NCBI RefSeq assembly: GCF_900141705.1
Contig: NZ_FQYM01000026.1
Location: 1-37,969 of the forward strand
DNA from: Fibrobacter sp. UWP2
GTDB lineage: Bacteria; Fibrobacterota; Fibrobacteria; Fibrobacterales; Fibrobacteraceae
Length of the DNA stretch: 37,969 nucleotides
Direction of reading: 5' to 3'
The notes under the pieces are model-generated. The model saw only the letters and a list, made by a program, of their open reading frames with translations. It was not told the origin of the DNA and made no database searches. The translations under genes and the position numbers were made by a program. This document shows positions 26,025 through 34,520 of this stretch, one piece after another (the stretch's first letter is position 1; each line of letters opens with the position of its first letter).

Positions 26025-26091
26025 AATCTTTAAATTTAATCTTTTTCTAGCAAATAACCAAAAAGCAACAAGCAGAAAAGAACAAAAAACA

Positions 26092-26110
26092 CACTTTCAG
26101 CCGCAAAGTG
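26092..26110. promoter_or_regulatory. Short inverted repeat in the divergent gap
   Basis: CACTTT (26092-26097) and AAAGTG (26105-26110) are inverted copies with a 7-nt spacer, in the 166-bp gap between the hydrolase and the acyltransferase. Apart from this and the TATAAT below, the gap is plain AT-rich DNA. Possible operator; weak evidence. Confidence 0.2.
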
Positions 26111-26134
26111 GACTAGGCCATTTAGTTTAATTCG

Positions 26135-26140
26135 TATAAT
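26135..26140 (+). promoter_or_regulatory. TATAAT-like -10 element before the acyltransferase-3 gene
   Basis: A perfect TATAAT lies 50 nt before the ATG at 26191. The -35 position holds no good hexamer. Motif only. Confidence 0.3.
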
Positions 26141-26190
26141 TTCTATTCAGTCGCATACAATTCCTTTGAAAATTAAATTATCTTTAAAAT

Positions 26191-27324
26191 ATGGGCAATT
26201 CTACCGCCAAGACCTCTCCTCCGAATCAGCGATACGCCTTTGTTGACATTGCAAAGGGATTTGCAATTATCGCCGTTGTTTTATGGCACATCAATTTTGC
26301 CAACGACTTTAACGCCGCATTCCCCTTAAAAACAATTCTTGGTGGTGGTTGGCACGTACCCGCATTCTTCATTATTTCTGGATTCTTTTTAAAGGAAGAC
26401 CGATTATTAGCCCCATTCCATTTTGCAAAAAGCAAGCTTAAAACGATTTATCTATGGACTATCGCGATTTACATCCCCGCCATCTTAATGCACAATTTTT
26501 TCTTTAAAATCGGGTTCTACAGCAGCGGACCAAATCTTGGGTATAGTCAAGCGCTGCAACCGTATACTTCCGTAGACTTCATCAAAAAAATCATTGAAGC
26601 GCTGCTATTTGCCGGAAGAGAGCCCATCGTTAGCCCCTTGTGGTTTGCGTATGTCTTATGCCTCGCCTTAATCGGCTATTCATTAATCACTTTTTTCTCC
26701 CAAAAAATTTGGAAAGACCAATATCCTCTAGCTCGGGCGTGCATTTGCGTATTTTTGTCCACGGCATCCAGCGTACTTTCTAATCAATTTGACTGGACCC
26801 TAAATAGATTCAGCAACACCCTCGTCGTTTTATCCCTCCTTTGTTGCGGCCAATACTTGTTCCAAGTCAAAAAAGTCAAGTTTGATTCTCTCCCCGTTTT
26901 TTTATGCGCAGCCATCGCGTCATGGCAAAACTTCTTATTCAACGGGAACATCCTTTTAAACGACAACAAATTCCACGATCTGTTCCATATCGCAATCGGA
27001 TCTACCTGCGCCCTATATGCGATCTGCTTCCTGTCAAAAAAAATCGAAGGTTCTCTTTTGGGCAAAGGAATCCAGATTGTCGGAAAGAAATCCTTTTATA
27101 TCATGGGATTACATCTATTGGCATTTAAAGCCGTTACATGTATACTTCACGAATCGGACGAATCCGTAAACCTCGCCCGGCTAACCCCACTTACAAACGA
27201 CAACGCCTTGCTCATAGCCATTTACCTTATTGCCGGGGTCGGATTACCAGTTCTTTTCGCTTATTTATGGGAATTCTTGTATCACAAGACTACTAGCAAG
27301 ATTAAAGCGAATTTCTGTAAATGA
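26191..27324 (+). CDS. Acyltransferase-3 family membrane protein
   Basis: A 377-residue polytopic inner-membrane protein that by family O-acetylates or otherwise O-acylates a sugar of the exported glycan. The N-terminal YAFVDIAKGFAIIAVVLWHI carries the conserved His in the first transmembrane segment. HVPAFFIISGFFLK and PLWFAYVLCLALIGY follow, then YIMGLHLLAFK near the C-terminus. Unlike the related gene at 17134 it is intact. It is AT-rich and stands alone, with its own divergent upstream region. Its 3' end overlaps by 23 bp the convergent small exported protein. Confidence 0.88.
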   Translation: MGNSTAKTSPPNQRYAFVDIAKGFAIIAVVLWHINFANDFNAAFPLKTILGGGWHVPAFFIISGFFLKEDRLLAPFHFAKSKLKTIYLWTIAIYIPAILMHNFFFKIGFYSSGPNLGYSQALQPYTSVDFIKKIIEALLFAGREPIVSPLWFAYVLCLALIGYSLITFFSQKIWKDQYPLARACICVFLSTASSVLSNQFDWTLNRFSNTLVVLSLLCCGQYLFQVKKVKFDSLPVFLCAAIASWQNFLFNGNILLNDNKFHDLFHIAIGSTCALYAICFLSKKIEGSLLGKGIQIVGKKSFYIMGLHLLAFKAVTCILHESDESVNLARLTPLTNDNALLIAIYLIAGVGLPVLFAYLWEFLYHKTTSKIKANFCK

Positions 27325-27904
27325 AATTCACCGTTATCCTAGTCGTTGACTTGCACCCTTTTTCCAATGGCGTAGAGACCTCTGGTTTCAAAACAATATG
27401 AGGCAAGTCAAAAACCACGCCCACATAGGCCCGTCTTTCCAAGTCCCTATATTCAGCCTGATTCTTTATTCCAAGAAAAAGGCCTACTTCATCCAAGGGG
27501 ATTGCCTGCACCCAAGCATTATAGGCATTCCTGGACTTTAGATCACTATCATAAAAGGGTTGGAACGTTCCCCCAATCTGAAGAAGCCGGCCCACGATAT
27601 TGTAGTTCAACGTCAACATGGCGCCAACATCATAAAAATCCCCATTGTAACGGCGACCATAATAAAGCGTATAGGCCCCTTCGAGCCCAAAGTTTAGATA
27701 AAACGTGTAAAAAGCCGCCGCCCTTGCATATTGGAGTTCGACTTCCTCAACAAAGATGGAATTTTCCAAAGCCACGCCCCAATGCCTTGTATTCTCGTAT
27801 GCGGCATAAGCGTACTTCGAATTACGCATGCCTAACATATAGTAAGACGCGAAGGAGGAGGATATAAATAACAAGCTGCAAATCAGAAGAAGTCGGATTT
27901 TCAT
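27302..27904 (-). CDS. Small exported beta-rich protein of unknown function
   Basis: No family recognised. A 200-residue protein with a good signal peptide (MKIRLLLICSLLFISSSFA). The mature part has alternating hydrophobic and polar strands rich in Tyr and Gly (AFYTFYLNFGLEGAYTLYYG, GAMLTLNYNIVGRLLQIGG), as in small outer-membrane beta-barrels, and ends in RITVNFIYRNSL. It is the last gene of the long minus-strand operon, its ATG overlapping the stop of the SGNH lipoprotein (ATGA). An outer-membrane accessory role in polysaccharide export or modification is possible but not shown. Confidence 0.65.
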   Translation of the reverse strand: MKIRLLLICSLLFISSSFASYYMLGMRNSKYAYAAYENTRHWGVALENSIFVEEVELQYARAAAFYTFYLNFGLEGAYTLYYGRRYNGDFYDVGAMLTLNYNIVGRLLQIGGTFQPFYDSDLKSRNAYNAWVQAIPLDEVGLFLGIKNQAEYRDLERRAYVGVVFDLPHIVLKPEVSTPLEKGCKSTTRITVNFIYRNSL

Positions 27905-28494
27905 AATTTTTCTCGCACCCTCCTAGTTAAAACCTCATAGCCTTCGGGACTTGGATGTAGACCATCATACAACAGGTCTTCATCTATTTCGTACCCCTTC
28001 TCAAGGAAATAAGGGAACACATTGACAAAAGCAAATCGAAGCGACGACGATTGCAAAGAATCTTTCAAAACGGCATTCTGCAATTCAATATTCAAGTTCA
28101 CGGAGGTATCTTGTTTCCCCAAATAATTCCGGGGCAAAATCGAAACGACAACCAATTTCTCGGCATATATTTTTCTAGCGCGTTCCATAAAGAGCTTTGC
28201 GAAATAGCTTCGGCTCGCTTCCGCTTTAGAATCATCTAGACGGATTGTGCCTATATCATTCGTCCCGATTAACAATACCGTTGTAAGCCCTTTGCAATCC
28301 GACACATCCCATTTGTCAATATCTTGAACTTTTGCACCAACAACAGCATGTTTTTTTATAGAATATCCTGGAAAAAAATAATTCAAGTCCCATTGGTGCG
28401 TTATAGAATCCCCAACAAAGCACAGTTCTGATTCACCTTCATTAAAGGCGCAGGCTCCCAAAAAGCACATCAAACCAATCAGGAAGATTCTCAT
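27901..28494 (-). CDS. SGNH/GDSL hydrolase lipoprotein
   Basis: A 197-residue predicted lipoprotein with lipobox LGAC (C15). The ATG at 28494 is preferred to one two codons upstream because it gives a standard signal. SGNH blocks are all present: nucleophile S30 in GDSIT, Gly in VVGAK (block II), N79 in IGTND (block III), and D177/H180 in DGLHPS (block V). Family members are esterases or O-acetylesterases/acetyltransferases acting outside the cytoplasm. With two acyltransferase-3 genes nearby, removal or transfer of O-acetyl groups on the glycan is a sensible inference. It overlaps the next gene by 4 bp. Confidence 0.85.
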   Translation of the reverse strand: MRIFLIGLMCFLGACAFNEGESELCFVGDSITHQWDLNYFFPGYSIKKHAVVGAKVQDIDKWDVSDCKGLTTVLLIGTNDIGTIRLDDSKAEASRSYFAKLFMERARKIYAEKLVVVSILPRNYLGKQDTSVNLNIELQNAVLKDSLQSSSLRFAFVNVFPYFLEKGYEIDEDLLYDGLHPSPEGYEVLTRRVREKL

Positions 28495-28540
28495 AGGCAT
28501 AAATCAGGACAATTAGTTTCGCACAGACTTCATTCGCTTT

Positions 28541-29434
28541 CTAGGATTTTTTCTTCAACATATCGTTTTTCAAATTTGAAAGAAATCCTCTGACAAAGCC
28601 CTTCAATCCTATAGTTTTCACGACACGAGAGCAATTGCAAATTCCCTTCCACAGGGATTTCTTTAACAACAAATAGAACCAATATTCAACATGTTTTGCC
28701 CTGTATTGAGCGCACCCGTTGTCAATCAACATGCTCTCACATTTTAACGCAACACCAAGTCGGCATCGCAAGGCTTCCACAGAAGACGCTTTAATCAAGG
28801 AGTCGTTTCTGTACGTATAATTGTATATGCGAGAATCTATATATTCAACATTTTGGGCAAGCAAAGCTATCCGTGTACTGAACCAGGCGTCATTACTCCA
28901 GCGAGTTTCATCAAACCTCACATTATTGGTTTCAACAAGCTCTCGACGAATAAACTTCGCCCATGGAGCATTTCGTCTGTATCGAATATAGCCTTGGTCG
29001 TTTTCTTTTTTCGCCAAATCAAAAACAGAATTCGCCTTATGCTCAAAATTTGCAATCACCAGGGATTCCGAATCCTTATAATTTATCTTAAAAAAAACAA
29101 GGTCACAAACATCATCCTTGAAGGCGTCCATTTGGGAATCAAGCAAATCTTTTTCAAAGAAATCATCGCAATCTGCAAATACAAGCCACTTACCCGAGGC
29201 CTTCAAAAGGCCGACGTTGCGAGCATGCCCTGCCCCCAGGCCCGTTTTGTCAAAAACGACTTGAACATTCTTTCTTTGAAGGCCTGGAAATTTTTCAAAA
29301 TTGACAACAGAAGGATCGCTATTGTCATCCACGACAATCGTTTCAACATCATCCCGTTCAGGAATCGAATCAAGGCACCTCTGCAAAAGCTTCGGCAAGT
29401 TCTTGTGCGGAATAATGATGGAGTAATTATACAT
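28541..29434 (-). CDS. GT2 family glycosyltransferase
   Basis: A 297-residue GT-A glycosyltransferase with YSIIIPHKN at the start, VVDDNSD, and a DxD-like FADCDDFF metal site. The ATG at 29434 lies 2 nt after the stop of the Stealth gene and is preferred to a TTG two codons upstream. Sugar specificity is unknown. The chain ends in a basic KNDMLKKKS tail. AT-rich like its two upstream neighbours. Confidence 0.87.
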   Translation of the reverse strand: MYNYSIIIPHKNLPKLLQRCLDSIPERDDVETIVVDDNSDPSVVNFEKFPGLQRKNVQVVFDKTGLGAGHARNVGLLKASGKWLVFADCDDFFEKDLLDSQMDAFKDDVCDLVFFKINYKDSESLVIANFEHKANSVFDLAKKENDQGYIRYRRNAPWAKFIRRELVETNNVRFDETRWSNDAWFSTRIALLAQNVEYIDSRIYNYTYRNDSLIKASSVEALRCRLGVALKCESMLIDNGCAQYRAKHVEYWFYLLLKKSLWKGICNCSRVVKTIGLKGFVRGFLSNLKNDMLKKKS

Positions 29435-29436
29435 GG

Positions 29437-30423
29437 TCAAATTTCAAAGGTAGACTTATTGGGAAGCAACTTCTCAAATATTTTTATAAGCTCGTTCTTC
29501 AATTTTTCAAAATTCATCTTCGGATCAGAATCGTTCAAACAGACCATCGGCTCGCGCTGATTCAAAATGACGTCCTCAATTTCCTTCATGGATGATTCCG
29601 ATATTTCCATGAACCGACCTCTGCTTTTACAAGGGACGAAGTTCCCCTTCGCATAGCGCCAGTACCTAAAGAGCCAATTGGTCACGTCGTCATTTTGCCT
29701 AAACTTATGAATCGTCGTCTTTTCAAGAGTTTCAGCTTCACTGTTCCAAACCTCTTCCATGAGAGTCTTGGTATGGGCTACCGGAAGATGGTCGTCATAA
29801 AATCCCGTAAACTGTCCCCACGGAATCAAGGCAAGATTTCTATACAGATTCAATCCGTATTTTAGCGTAAAATATTTGCAGAAGTTTCGTTTTAAACAAT
29901 TTTTCTTCGAAAAGTTTTTGTTCACCAGCGCCATGTTGTTGGCCCTTAAACTGAACAAGGATTCCCCATTCGGAATAAGCGCATTAAAAACAGCCCTGTC
30001 GCAAGGGAGGCCCTTCTTGAAAAAGAATCCCGGGCGCAGACTTTTCAAAAGGAACATATCATCGTTAAAATAGACAAATTGCTCCGACAATTCCGGAATT
30101 CTATGCAAATTGAGTTCCAGAGGATTGCAATTAAACGTCGGCAAAACATCGGGCTGCAAAAAATCGGAATGTTTCACTACATGTAATTTAGGATGCTCCG
30201 TATTCAAGAATTTGGGCAAATGTCCATAGGTTACAAAATGGATTCTATTTACCCACGGAGTAAATTTTTCAACAGCCCTGAACCAATACTGTAGATTATC
30301 CCAATCACGAAAACGAATCACCGACTCGGGGGTATAATTCGGATCCCATCTGTTTTTCTCAGCGAGCCACTTCGGGTCATTCCCGTCGACCCACAAAATA
30401 ACAAAATCTATTTTTTCATTCAT
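29437..30423 (-). CDS. Stealth family sugar-phosphate transferase
   Basis: A 328-residue protein with the Stealth conserved regions in order: CR1 IDFVILWVDGNDPKW (5-19), CR2 from about residue 37 (RFRDWDNLQYWFRAVEKF, then RIHFVTYGHLP), the VYFNDDMFL block with the acidic pair, CR3 around LPVAHTKTLMEEVW, and a CR4-like FRYWRYAKGN. Known Stealth proteins are capsule hexose-1-phosphate transferases that create phosphodiester links between sugars. It therefore adds a further phosphodiester-forming enzyme to the locus. It lies 1 nt after the polymerase stop and 2 nt before the next GT2. Confidence 0.88.
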   Translation of the reverse strand: MNEKIDFVILWVDGNDPKWLAEKNRWDPNYTPESVIRFRDWDNLQYWFRAVEKFTPWVNRIHFVTYGHLPKFLNTEHPKLHVVKHSDFLQPDVLPTFNCNPLELNLHRIPELSEQFVYFNDDMFLLKSLRPGFFFKKGLPCDRAVFNALIPNGESLFSLRANNMALVNKNFSKKNCLKRNFCKYFTLKYGLNLYRNLALIPWGQFTGFYDDHLPVAHTKTLMEEVWNSEAETLEKTTIHKFRQNDDVTNWLFRYWRYAKGNFVPCKSRGRFMEISESSMKEIEDVILNQREPMVCLNDSDPKMNFEKLKNELIKIFEKLLPNKSTFEI

Positions 30424-30424
30424 C

Positions 30425-31522
30425 TTACAGCCACTGTTTCAAAATAATCGATGTATATGGGAACGTGTCGTGATAACCATTATATATAAACATATAATAC
30501 CAATATGCGACATAAAAACACATTCCCAGAGTTCCCACCACCTTTTGCCAGGTCTTATTCAAATGCGCGCAAACAAATGGCAAAGCAAAAATTTGGGTTA
30601 TTACGAAATAATTCATAATACGTTCGGCATCATTGCCGATAAGTTCTCTCGCTTGCGTTGCAACGACCATGACAATCAAAGAAAACGCCAAGTATATCGT
30701 TTCCTTTCTGAAAAACCTTTTCCTATAACAAAAGAAAATGATCGGCATGGGCAGTGTAATTAGGAATTTCGTAATAAAGAACCCATGCGTACTGTCTTTA
30801 AAATAATGCGCATAGTCGGCATTCAATCCCATTGTCGCCAACACCACATCCACCGATTTCTGGACCAATAAGGCCATGACAATCCCCATAATCACCATGG
30901 ACCACATCATTTTATACGACTGGGTTCTTCTAAGAAAAATGAACAGGGGATAGATAGCAAAAGCCACAAATGCGGATATATGGAAGGTACAAGCAAACGC
31001 GACAACGATCAAGAAGGGCAGCAATTTACGCTTATACGCATAGGTACAGGCAAACAGGACTATTGCGCAAGCCGCACTTTGCCTCATTTGGTTCAGCGAA
31101 ATATTGTAATAAGAGAAATAATAAACAAGAAGCGCCAACCATACGGGCATGCGATTTCTGAACACTAGCAAAGCCTTCATCACGAAAAACATCTGCACGG
31201 CCATCAAGACACCAAAAAAAACATTATAGCTACCCGTAAAGCGGCTTACCACATAGTTCAGAAGCAAATAACCCGGTTCCATGCGGATCATCCAAACGAG
31301 ATCTATTTCTGAATACCACCTACTTTGATAAACATCTAAAAAACAATCTTTACCATAAACCAAAACGTCCGTGCCGATGCAATCATCGCGCACGCCGGCA
31401 ATCAGCGCCACCGGCAAGATTGCGAGCAACACCAGAAGCCAACGCTGTTTCGTATCACTGATTCTTGACGCCTTATAAAAAAACAGCGTTGACAGGGCGA
31501 ATATGATGATATAGATAAGCAA
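30425..31522 (-). CDS. EpsG/Wzy-like polysaccharide polymerase
   Basis: A 365-residue polytopic membrane protein with about 10 or more transmembrane segments. EpsG-family landmarks are VALIAGVRDDCIGTDVLVYG near residue 40 and SLNQMRQSAACA near residue 143. EpsG proteins act as Wzy-type polymerases, joining lipid-linked repeat units on the periplasmic side. It is the only polymerase candidate in the window, although there are two flippases. It sits between a GT4 gene (2 nt gap) and the Stealth gene (1 nt gap). Confidence 0.87.
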   Translation of the reverse strand: MLIYIIIFALSTLFFYKASRISDTKQRWLLVLLAILPVALIAGVRDDCIGTDVLVYGKDCFLDVYQSRWYSEIDLVWMIRMEPGYLLLNYVVSRFTGSYNVFFGVLMAVQMFFVMKALLVFRNRMPVWLALLVYYFSYYNISLNQMRQSAACAIVLFACTYAYKRKLLPFLIVVAFACTFHISAFVAFAIYPLFIFLRRTQSYKMMWSMVIMGIVMALLVQKSVDVVLATMGLNADYAHYFKDSTHGFFITKFLITLPMPIIFFCYRKRFFRKETIYLAFSLIVMVVATQARELIGNDAERIMNYFVITQIFALPFVCAHLNKTWQKVVGTLGMCFYVAYWYYMFIYNGYHDTFPYTSIILKQWL

Positions 31523-31524
31523 AT

Positions 31525-32619
31525 TTACAACTCTTTCAGATAAGCGGGAATCGACCTGCTCTGATATTTTCTAAGGAACAAATTCTTGAATACACCCCTG
31601 GCGGCACAATCAAACTCCATCGAATCGATCCTCTTCGCATAATCCGAAGGCGACTCGGCAAGCAACATGAAGTCCGAGAAGTCCTGCGAGATGCCTTCAA
31701 AGGCAAATTCATTCCCGACGACAGGCGTGCCGCATGCAAGCGACTCGACAACCTTCACCTTTACGCCGGCTCCAGAAAAAATCGGGGAAATGACAGCCTT
31801 GCTGTTCGCAATGATTTCATACGGATTGTCGACAAAGCCCAAGTACTCCACGTTCGGAAGGCTTTCTACGTACTTCCTGAAATCGTCCGGCATGCCGATT
31901 CCGATAATCACATACTTTTCGGTCTTCGGCCGACTGGGATAGACATTGTCAAAGAACCATTTCAGACCGTCGAAATTGTCAGGACGCTTCCACTTGCCAA
32001 AAAAGACAAGGCGGTCCTCAACCTTCTGGGGCACGGCCTTTACAATGTTCTCGTCCAAATAGAAATTCGTATAGAGGGAAGGCAACCCATAGGCGCTCTT
32101 TACCAAATCAACATCTTTTGGGCTGAATGTAAAGATGGTCAATTTGGGCATATGCATCAAGCGGCCTTCAGAATGTCTCACGAATTTCGAAACGAGGCCG
32201 CCATTATGGCCAAAGCGCTCCGCCATGACGTCGTGCGACATCAGGACCTTCTTGGCATCCGGGAAATGTTTGCCATACAAAAGCATCTGGCTATGGTCCA
32301 GATACAGCAAGTCGTAGGAATTCTGCTTCCAGGCTTTTTTCAAGAATCGCAGCAACCTGTAACTGAATCGAATAGAGAATGTCGGGTGAAGCGTCGGGTG
32401 CCTAACGCTGTTCCAGAGTTTCACAAGCGTAGAGTTCTTGCAGACTTTCAGGACGCGGACATTCTCGTTCGGACACACGTACTCTTTATCGAAGGAATAC
32501 TTGTAATAGACCAGATCCACCTGGTTTTCCTTGGACAGGTCCTCAAGCAGCAATCTGGTGAATTTTTCTCCACCCGCCCTATCACTCGGCACATACGGCG
32601 TCAGAAACAATATTCGCAT
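31525..32619 (-). CDS. GT4-like (group 1) glycosyltransferase
   Basis: A 364-residue GT-B retaining glycosyltransferase. The N-terminal MRILFLTPYVPSDRAGGEKF is typical, followed by VFFGKWKRPDN before the nucleotide-binding half and PIFSGAGVKVKVVESLACGTPVV near residue 285, with the conserved Glu of the EX7E-like region. Donor and acceptor are unknown. It is separated by 6 nt from the upstream GT2 gene. Confidence 0.9.
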   Translation of the reverse strand: MRILFLTPYVPSDRAGGEKFTRLLLEDLSKENQVDLVYYKYSFDKEYVCPNENVRVLKVCKNSTLVKLWNSVRHPTLHPTFSIRFSYRLLRFLKKAWKQNSYDLLYLDHSQMLLYGKHFPDAKKVLMSHDVMAERFGHNGGLVSKFVRHSEGRLMHMPKLTIFTFSPKDVDLVKSAYGLPSLYTNFYLDENIVKAVPQKVEDRLVFFGKWKRPDNFDGLKWFFDNVYPSRPKTEKYVIIGIGMPDDFRKYVESLPNVEYLGFVDNPYEIIANSKAVISPIFSGAGVKVKVVESLACGTPVVGNEFAFEGISQDFSDFMLLAESPSDYAKRIDSMEFDCAARGVFKNLFLRKYQSRSIPAYLKEL

Positions 32620-32625
32620 AAATAC

Positions 32626-33546
32626 CTATTCGTGTGTTTTCCAATAGTTTTTATTCAGAGCGAATCGAATTCTAGTCTTTTTTGACAATTTCTCGTATCG
32701 GGCGCCCAGCTTGTTCGCCAAAAGCTTTGTCGCGCATTCAACAACATAATAGCCGGCAGCGATAAAGCGGCCCCGCTTCGCCAAGCGCAAAAGGATCCAC
32801 TTCACCATCTTCATGCCTTCAGATGCGGCGGACACGCCGGCGAACAGGTCGTCGTTCATCTTCATGAACGCGGCGACATCGAAATTTCGAGTAAACTGCT
32901 GCTTTAGGGAATAATTGTGGGAATGATAAACTCCGGCGGTTCCCACATAGGCAATCTTGTAACCGGCAAAGATAAACTGGGCGGCAATTTTCATGTCCTC
33001 GTTCACCAGGATATCCTTGTCAAAGCCTCCGATATCATTGTAGGCCGTCCTCCGATAAGCGGAGCAGCAATCCGACGAGAAGAATGTCTTGACGCCCAGA
33101 CGCGGCAAGTCTTCCTTACTACGGACAAACACATGCTCCGGGTAATTGAATTCACGATTCAACTTTTCCGTCACGGGGGCGTCGTCCCTTGCAATCTGCC
33201 TTCCGCTCGACATCGCGATCTTTTCGTCGTCCGCAAAAGGCGCAATCAAGTTCGCAGCGTAGTTTTCATCGACGGGCAAGGCGTCCTGCGTCAAGCAGAG
33301 AATGATATCGCCCGTCGTTTTTTGAATAGCTGTGTCGCGAGTGCCGCCATGGTTAAAATTCCTGCGTTCGACATTAAGAACGGTAACGCCAGCAAAAGAC
33401 TTGGCGATTTCGACGGTCTTGTCTGTAGATTCCGAATCTATGACGACAATCTCATTGAACCTTACCGTCTGGGACAAAAGCCTTTCAAGGAGAGCCCCGA
33501 TGAAGCGTTCCGCATTTAACGTAGGAATGACGACACTCGCACTCAT
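32626..33546 (-). CDS. Rhamnosyltransferase-like GT2 glycosyltransferase
   Basis: A 306-residue GT2 enzyme. SASVVIPTLNAERFI opens the domain, followed by VIDSESTD, then the segment NFNHGGTRDTAI and LCLTQDALP that is typical of the RfbF/rhamnosyltransferase group. The ED motif in VNEDMKIAAQF is the probable catalytic base. The start ATG at 33546 forms an ATGA overlap with the epimerase stop, so the longer reading from 33567 is rejected. A dTDP-rhamnose or related 6-deoxysugar donor is suggested by family only; no rml genes are in the window. Confidence 0.87.
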   Translation of the reverse strand: MSASVVIPTLNAERFIGALLERLLSQTVRFNEIVVIDSESTDKTVEIAKSFAGVTVLNVERRNFNHGGTRDTAIQKTTGDIILCLTQDALPVDENYAANLIAPFADDEKIAMSSGRQIARDDAPVTEKLNREFNYPEHVFVRSKEDLPRLGVKTFFSSDCCSAYRRTAYNDIGGFDKDILVNEDMKIAAQFIFAGYKIAYVGTAGVYHSHNYSLKQQFTRNFDVAAFMKMNDDLFAGVSAASEGMKMVKWILLRLAKRGRFIAAGYYVVECATKLLANKLGARYEKLSKKTRIRFALNKNYWKTHE

Positions 33547-34508
33547 TCGAGGACCTTTCCGTCGCAATCCCTGAACCAGTCCGCGAAGGCTTCTTCCAGA
33601 GAGAACTTCAACGGGTACTTTTCCGACAGGGCCTTGCCACAGATGTTGGTGCTGACCATAAGCTTTTTAACGCGATCGGGACATATTCCCAAACCGAGCC
33701 CGCCGAGCATTCCACCAACGCGTGCAGCAAACATCATGGGCTTTTTGGGGATATAGGGAACGCAGCGATTCATTTTCGTCGCCTTGAGCATCGCCTTGAC
33801 AATGGTTTCAATCGTAGGGGCCGGATAAGAACAGCAATTGTACAACTGGAACCTATCGGAATCGTTGGCCATCAGCCACATCACGCGGACCAAGTCCTTC
33901 ACGTAGATATTCGCCTTGACCGTATCCTTGCGGCCGGCATAGGCAAAGCGGCGCTTTTTCAACCCCGCATACAGACGAGTCATGTTGCCGTGTTCGCCCG
34001 TACCAAAAACAATTCCAGGACGCGCAATGGACAGTTTCCGATTCGGGTCGCCCGCAAGCCATGTCTGGTGTATTTTTTCAGCCACCAGCTTGGAAATGCC
34101 ATACGGGGTATTTGGAGTCGGCAGAGTTTCCTCGGTCTTGACGTCTTCGGACGCCCCGTATGGGGCGATGCTACTGGTAAAAACAATGTTGTTGATACCA
34201 TGCGCCTCGGCAAACGCACAAACGTTTTCCGCACCACGGATATTCGTTTCGAAGTAAGCCCTATCAGGATGTCCCGGAGTACGATGGACCGCAGCAAAAT
34301 TGAAAATGATAGTATCCGAGCCGAAGTCACCTTCAATGTCTATCGGATTACGCACATCCACCTTGCATTCAAATGGGCTCGACCCATCTGCCAAGATATC
34401 GGCCACATAAACCTTCAATTCCGGAGCGTTTTCCTTCAGAAAAGAAACCAAATGCGAGCCAATAAAGCCCTTGCCACCAAAGATCACGACGTTCTTACAA
34501 GCGACCAT
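33543..34508 (-). CDS. NAD-dependent sugar epimerase/dehydratase (extended SDR)
   Basis: A 321-residue extended short-chain dehydrogenase. The Rossmann motif is GGKGFIGSHL (11-20), the catalytic Tyr and Lys are in YGISK (136-140), and Ser112/113 in FTSSIAPYG completes the triad. Family members epimerise, dehydrate or reduce nucleotide sugars; the substrate is not fixed by sequence. It follows ugd by 12 nt, so it may act on UDP-glucuronate, for example as a C4-epimerase or as a modifying reductase. It overlaps the next GT2 gene by 4 bp. Confidence 0.87.
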   Translation of the reverse strand: MVACKNVVIFGGKGFIGSHLVSFLKENAPELKVYVADILADGSSPFECKVDVRNPIDIEGDFGSDTIIFNFAAVHRTPGHPDRAYFETNIRGAENVCAFAEAHGINNIVFTSSIAPYGASEDVKTEETLPTPNTPYGISKLVAEKIHQTWLAGDPNRKLSIARPGIVFGTGEHGNMTRLYAGLKKRRFAYAGRKDTVKANIYVKDLVRVMWLMANDSDRFQLYNCCSYPAPTIETIVKAMLKATKMNRCVPYIPKKPMMFAARVGGMLGGLGLGICPDRVKKLMVSTNICGKALSEKYPLKFSLEEAFADWFRDCDGKVLE

Positions 34509-34520
34509 AATACCTGCTTC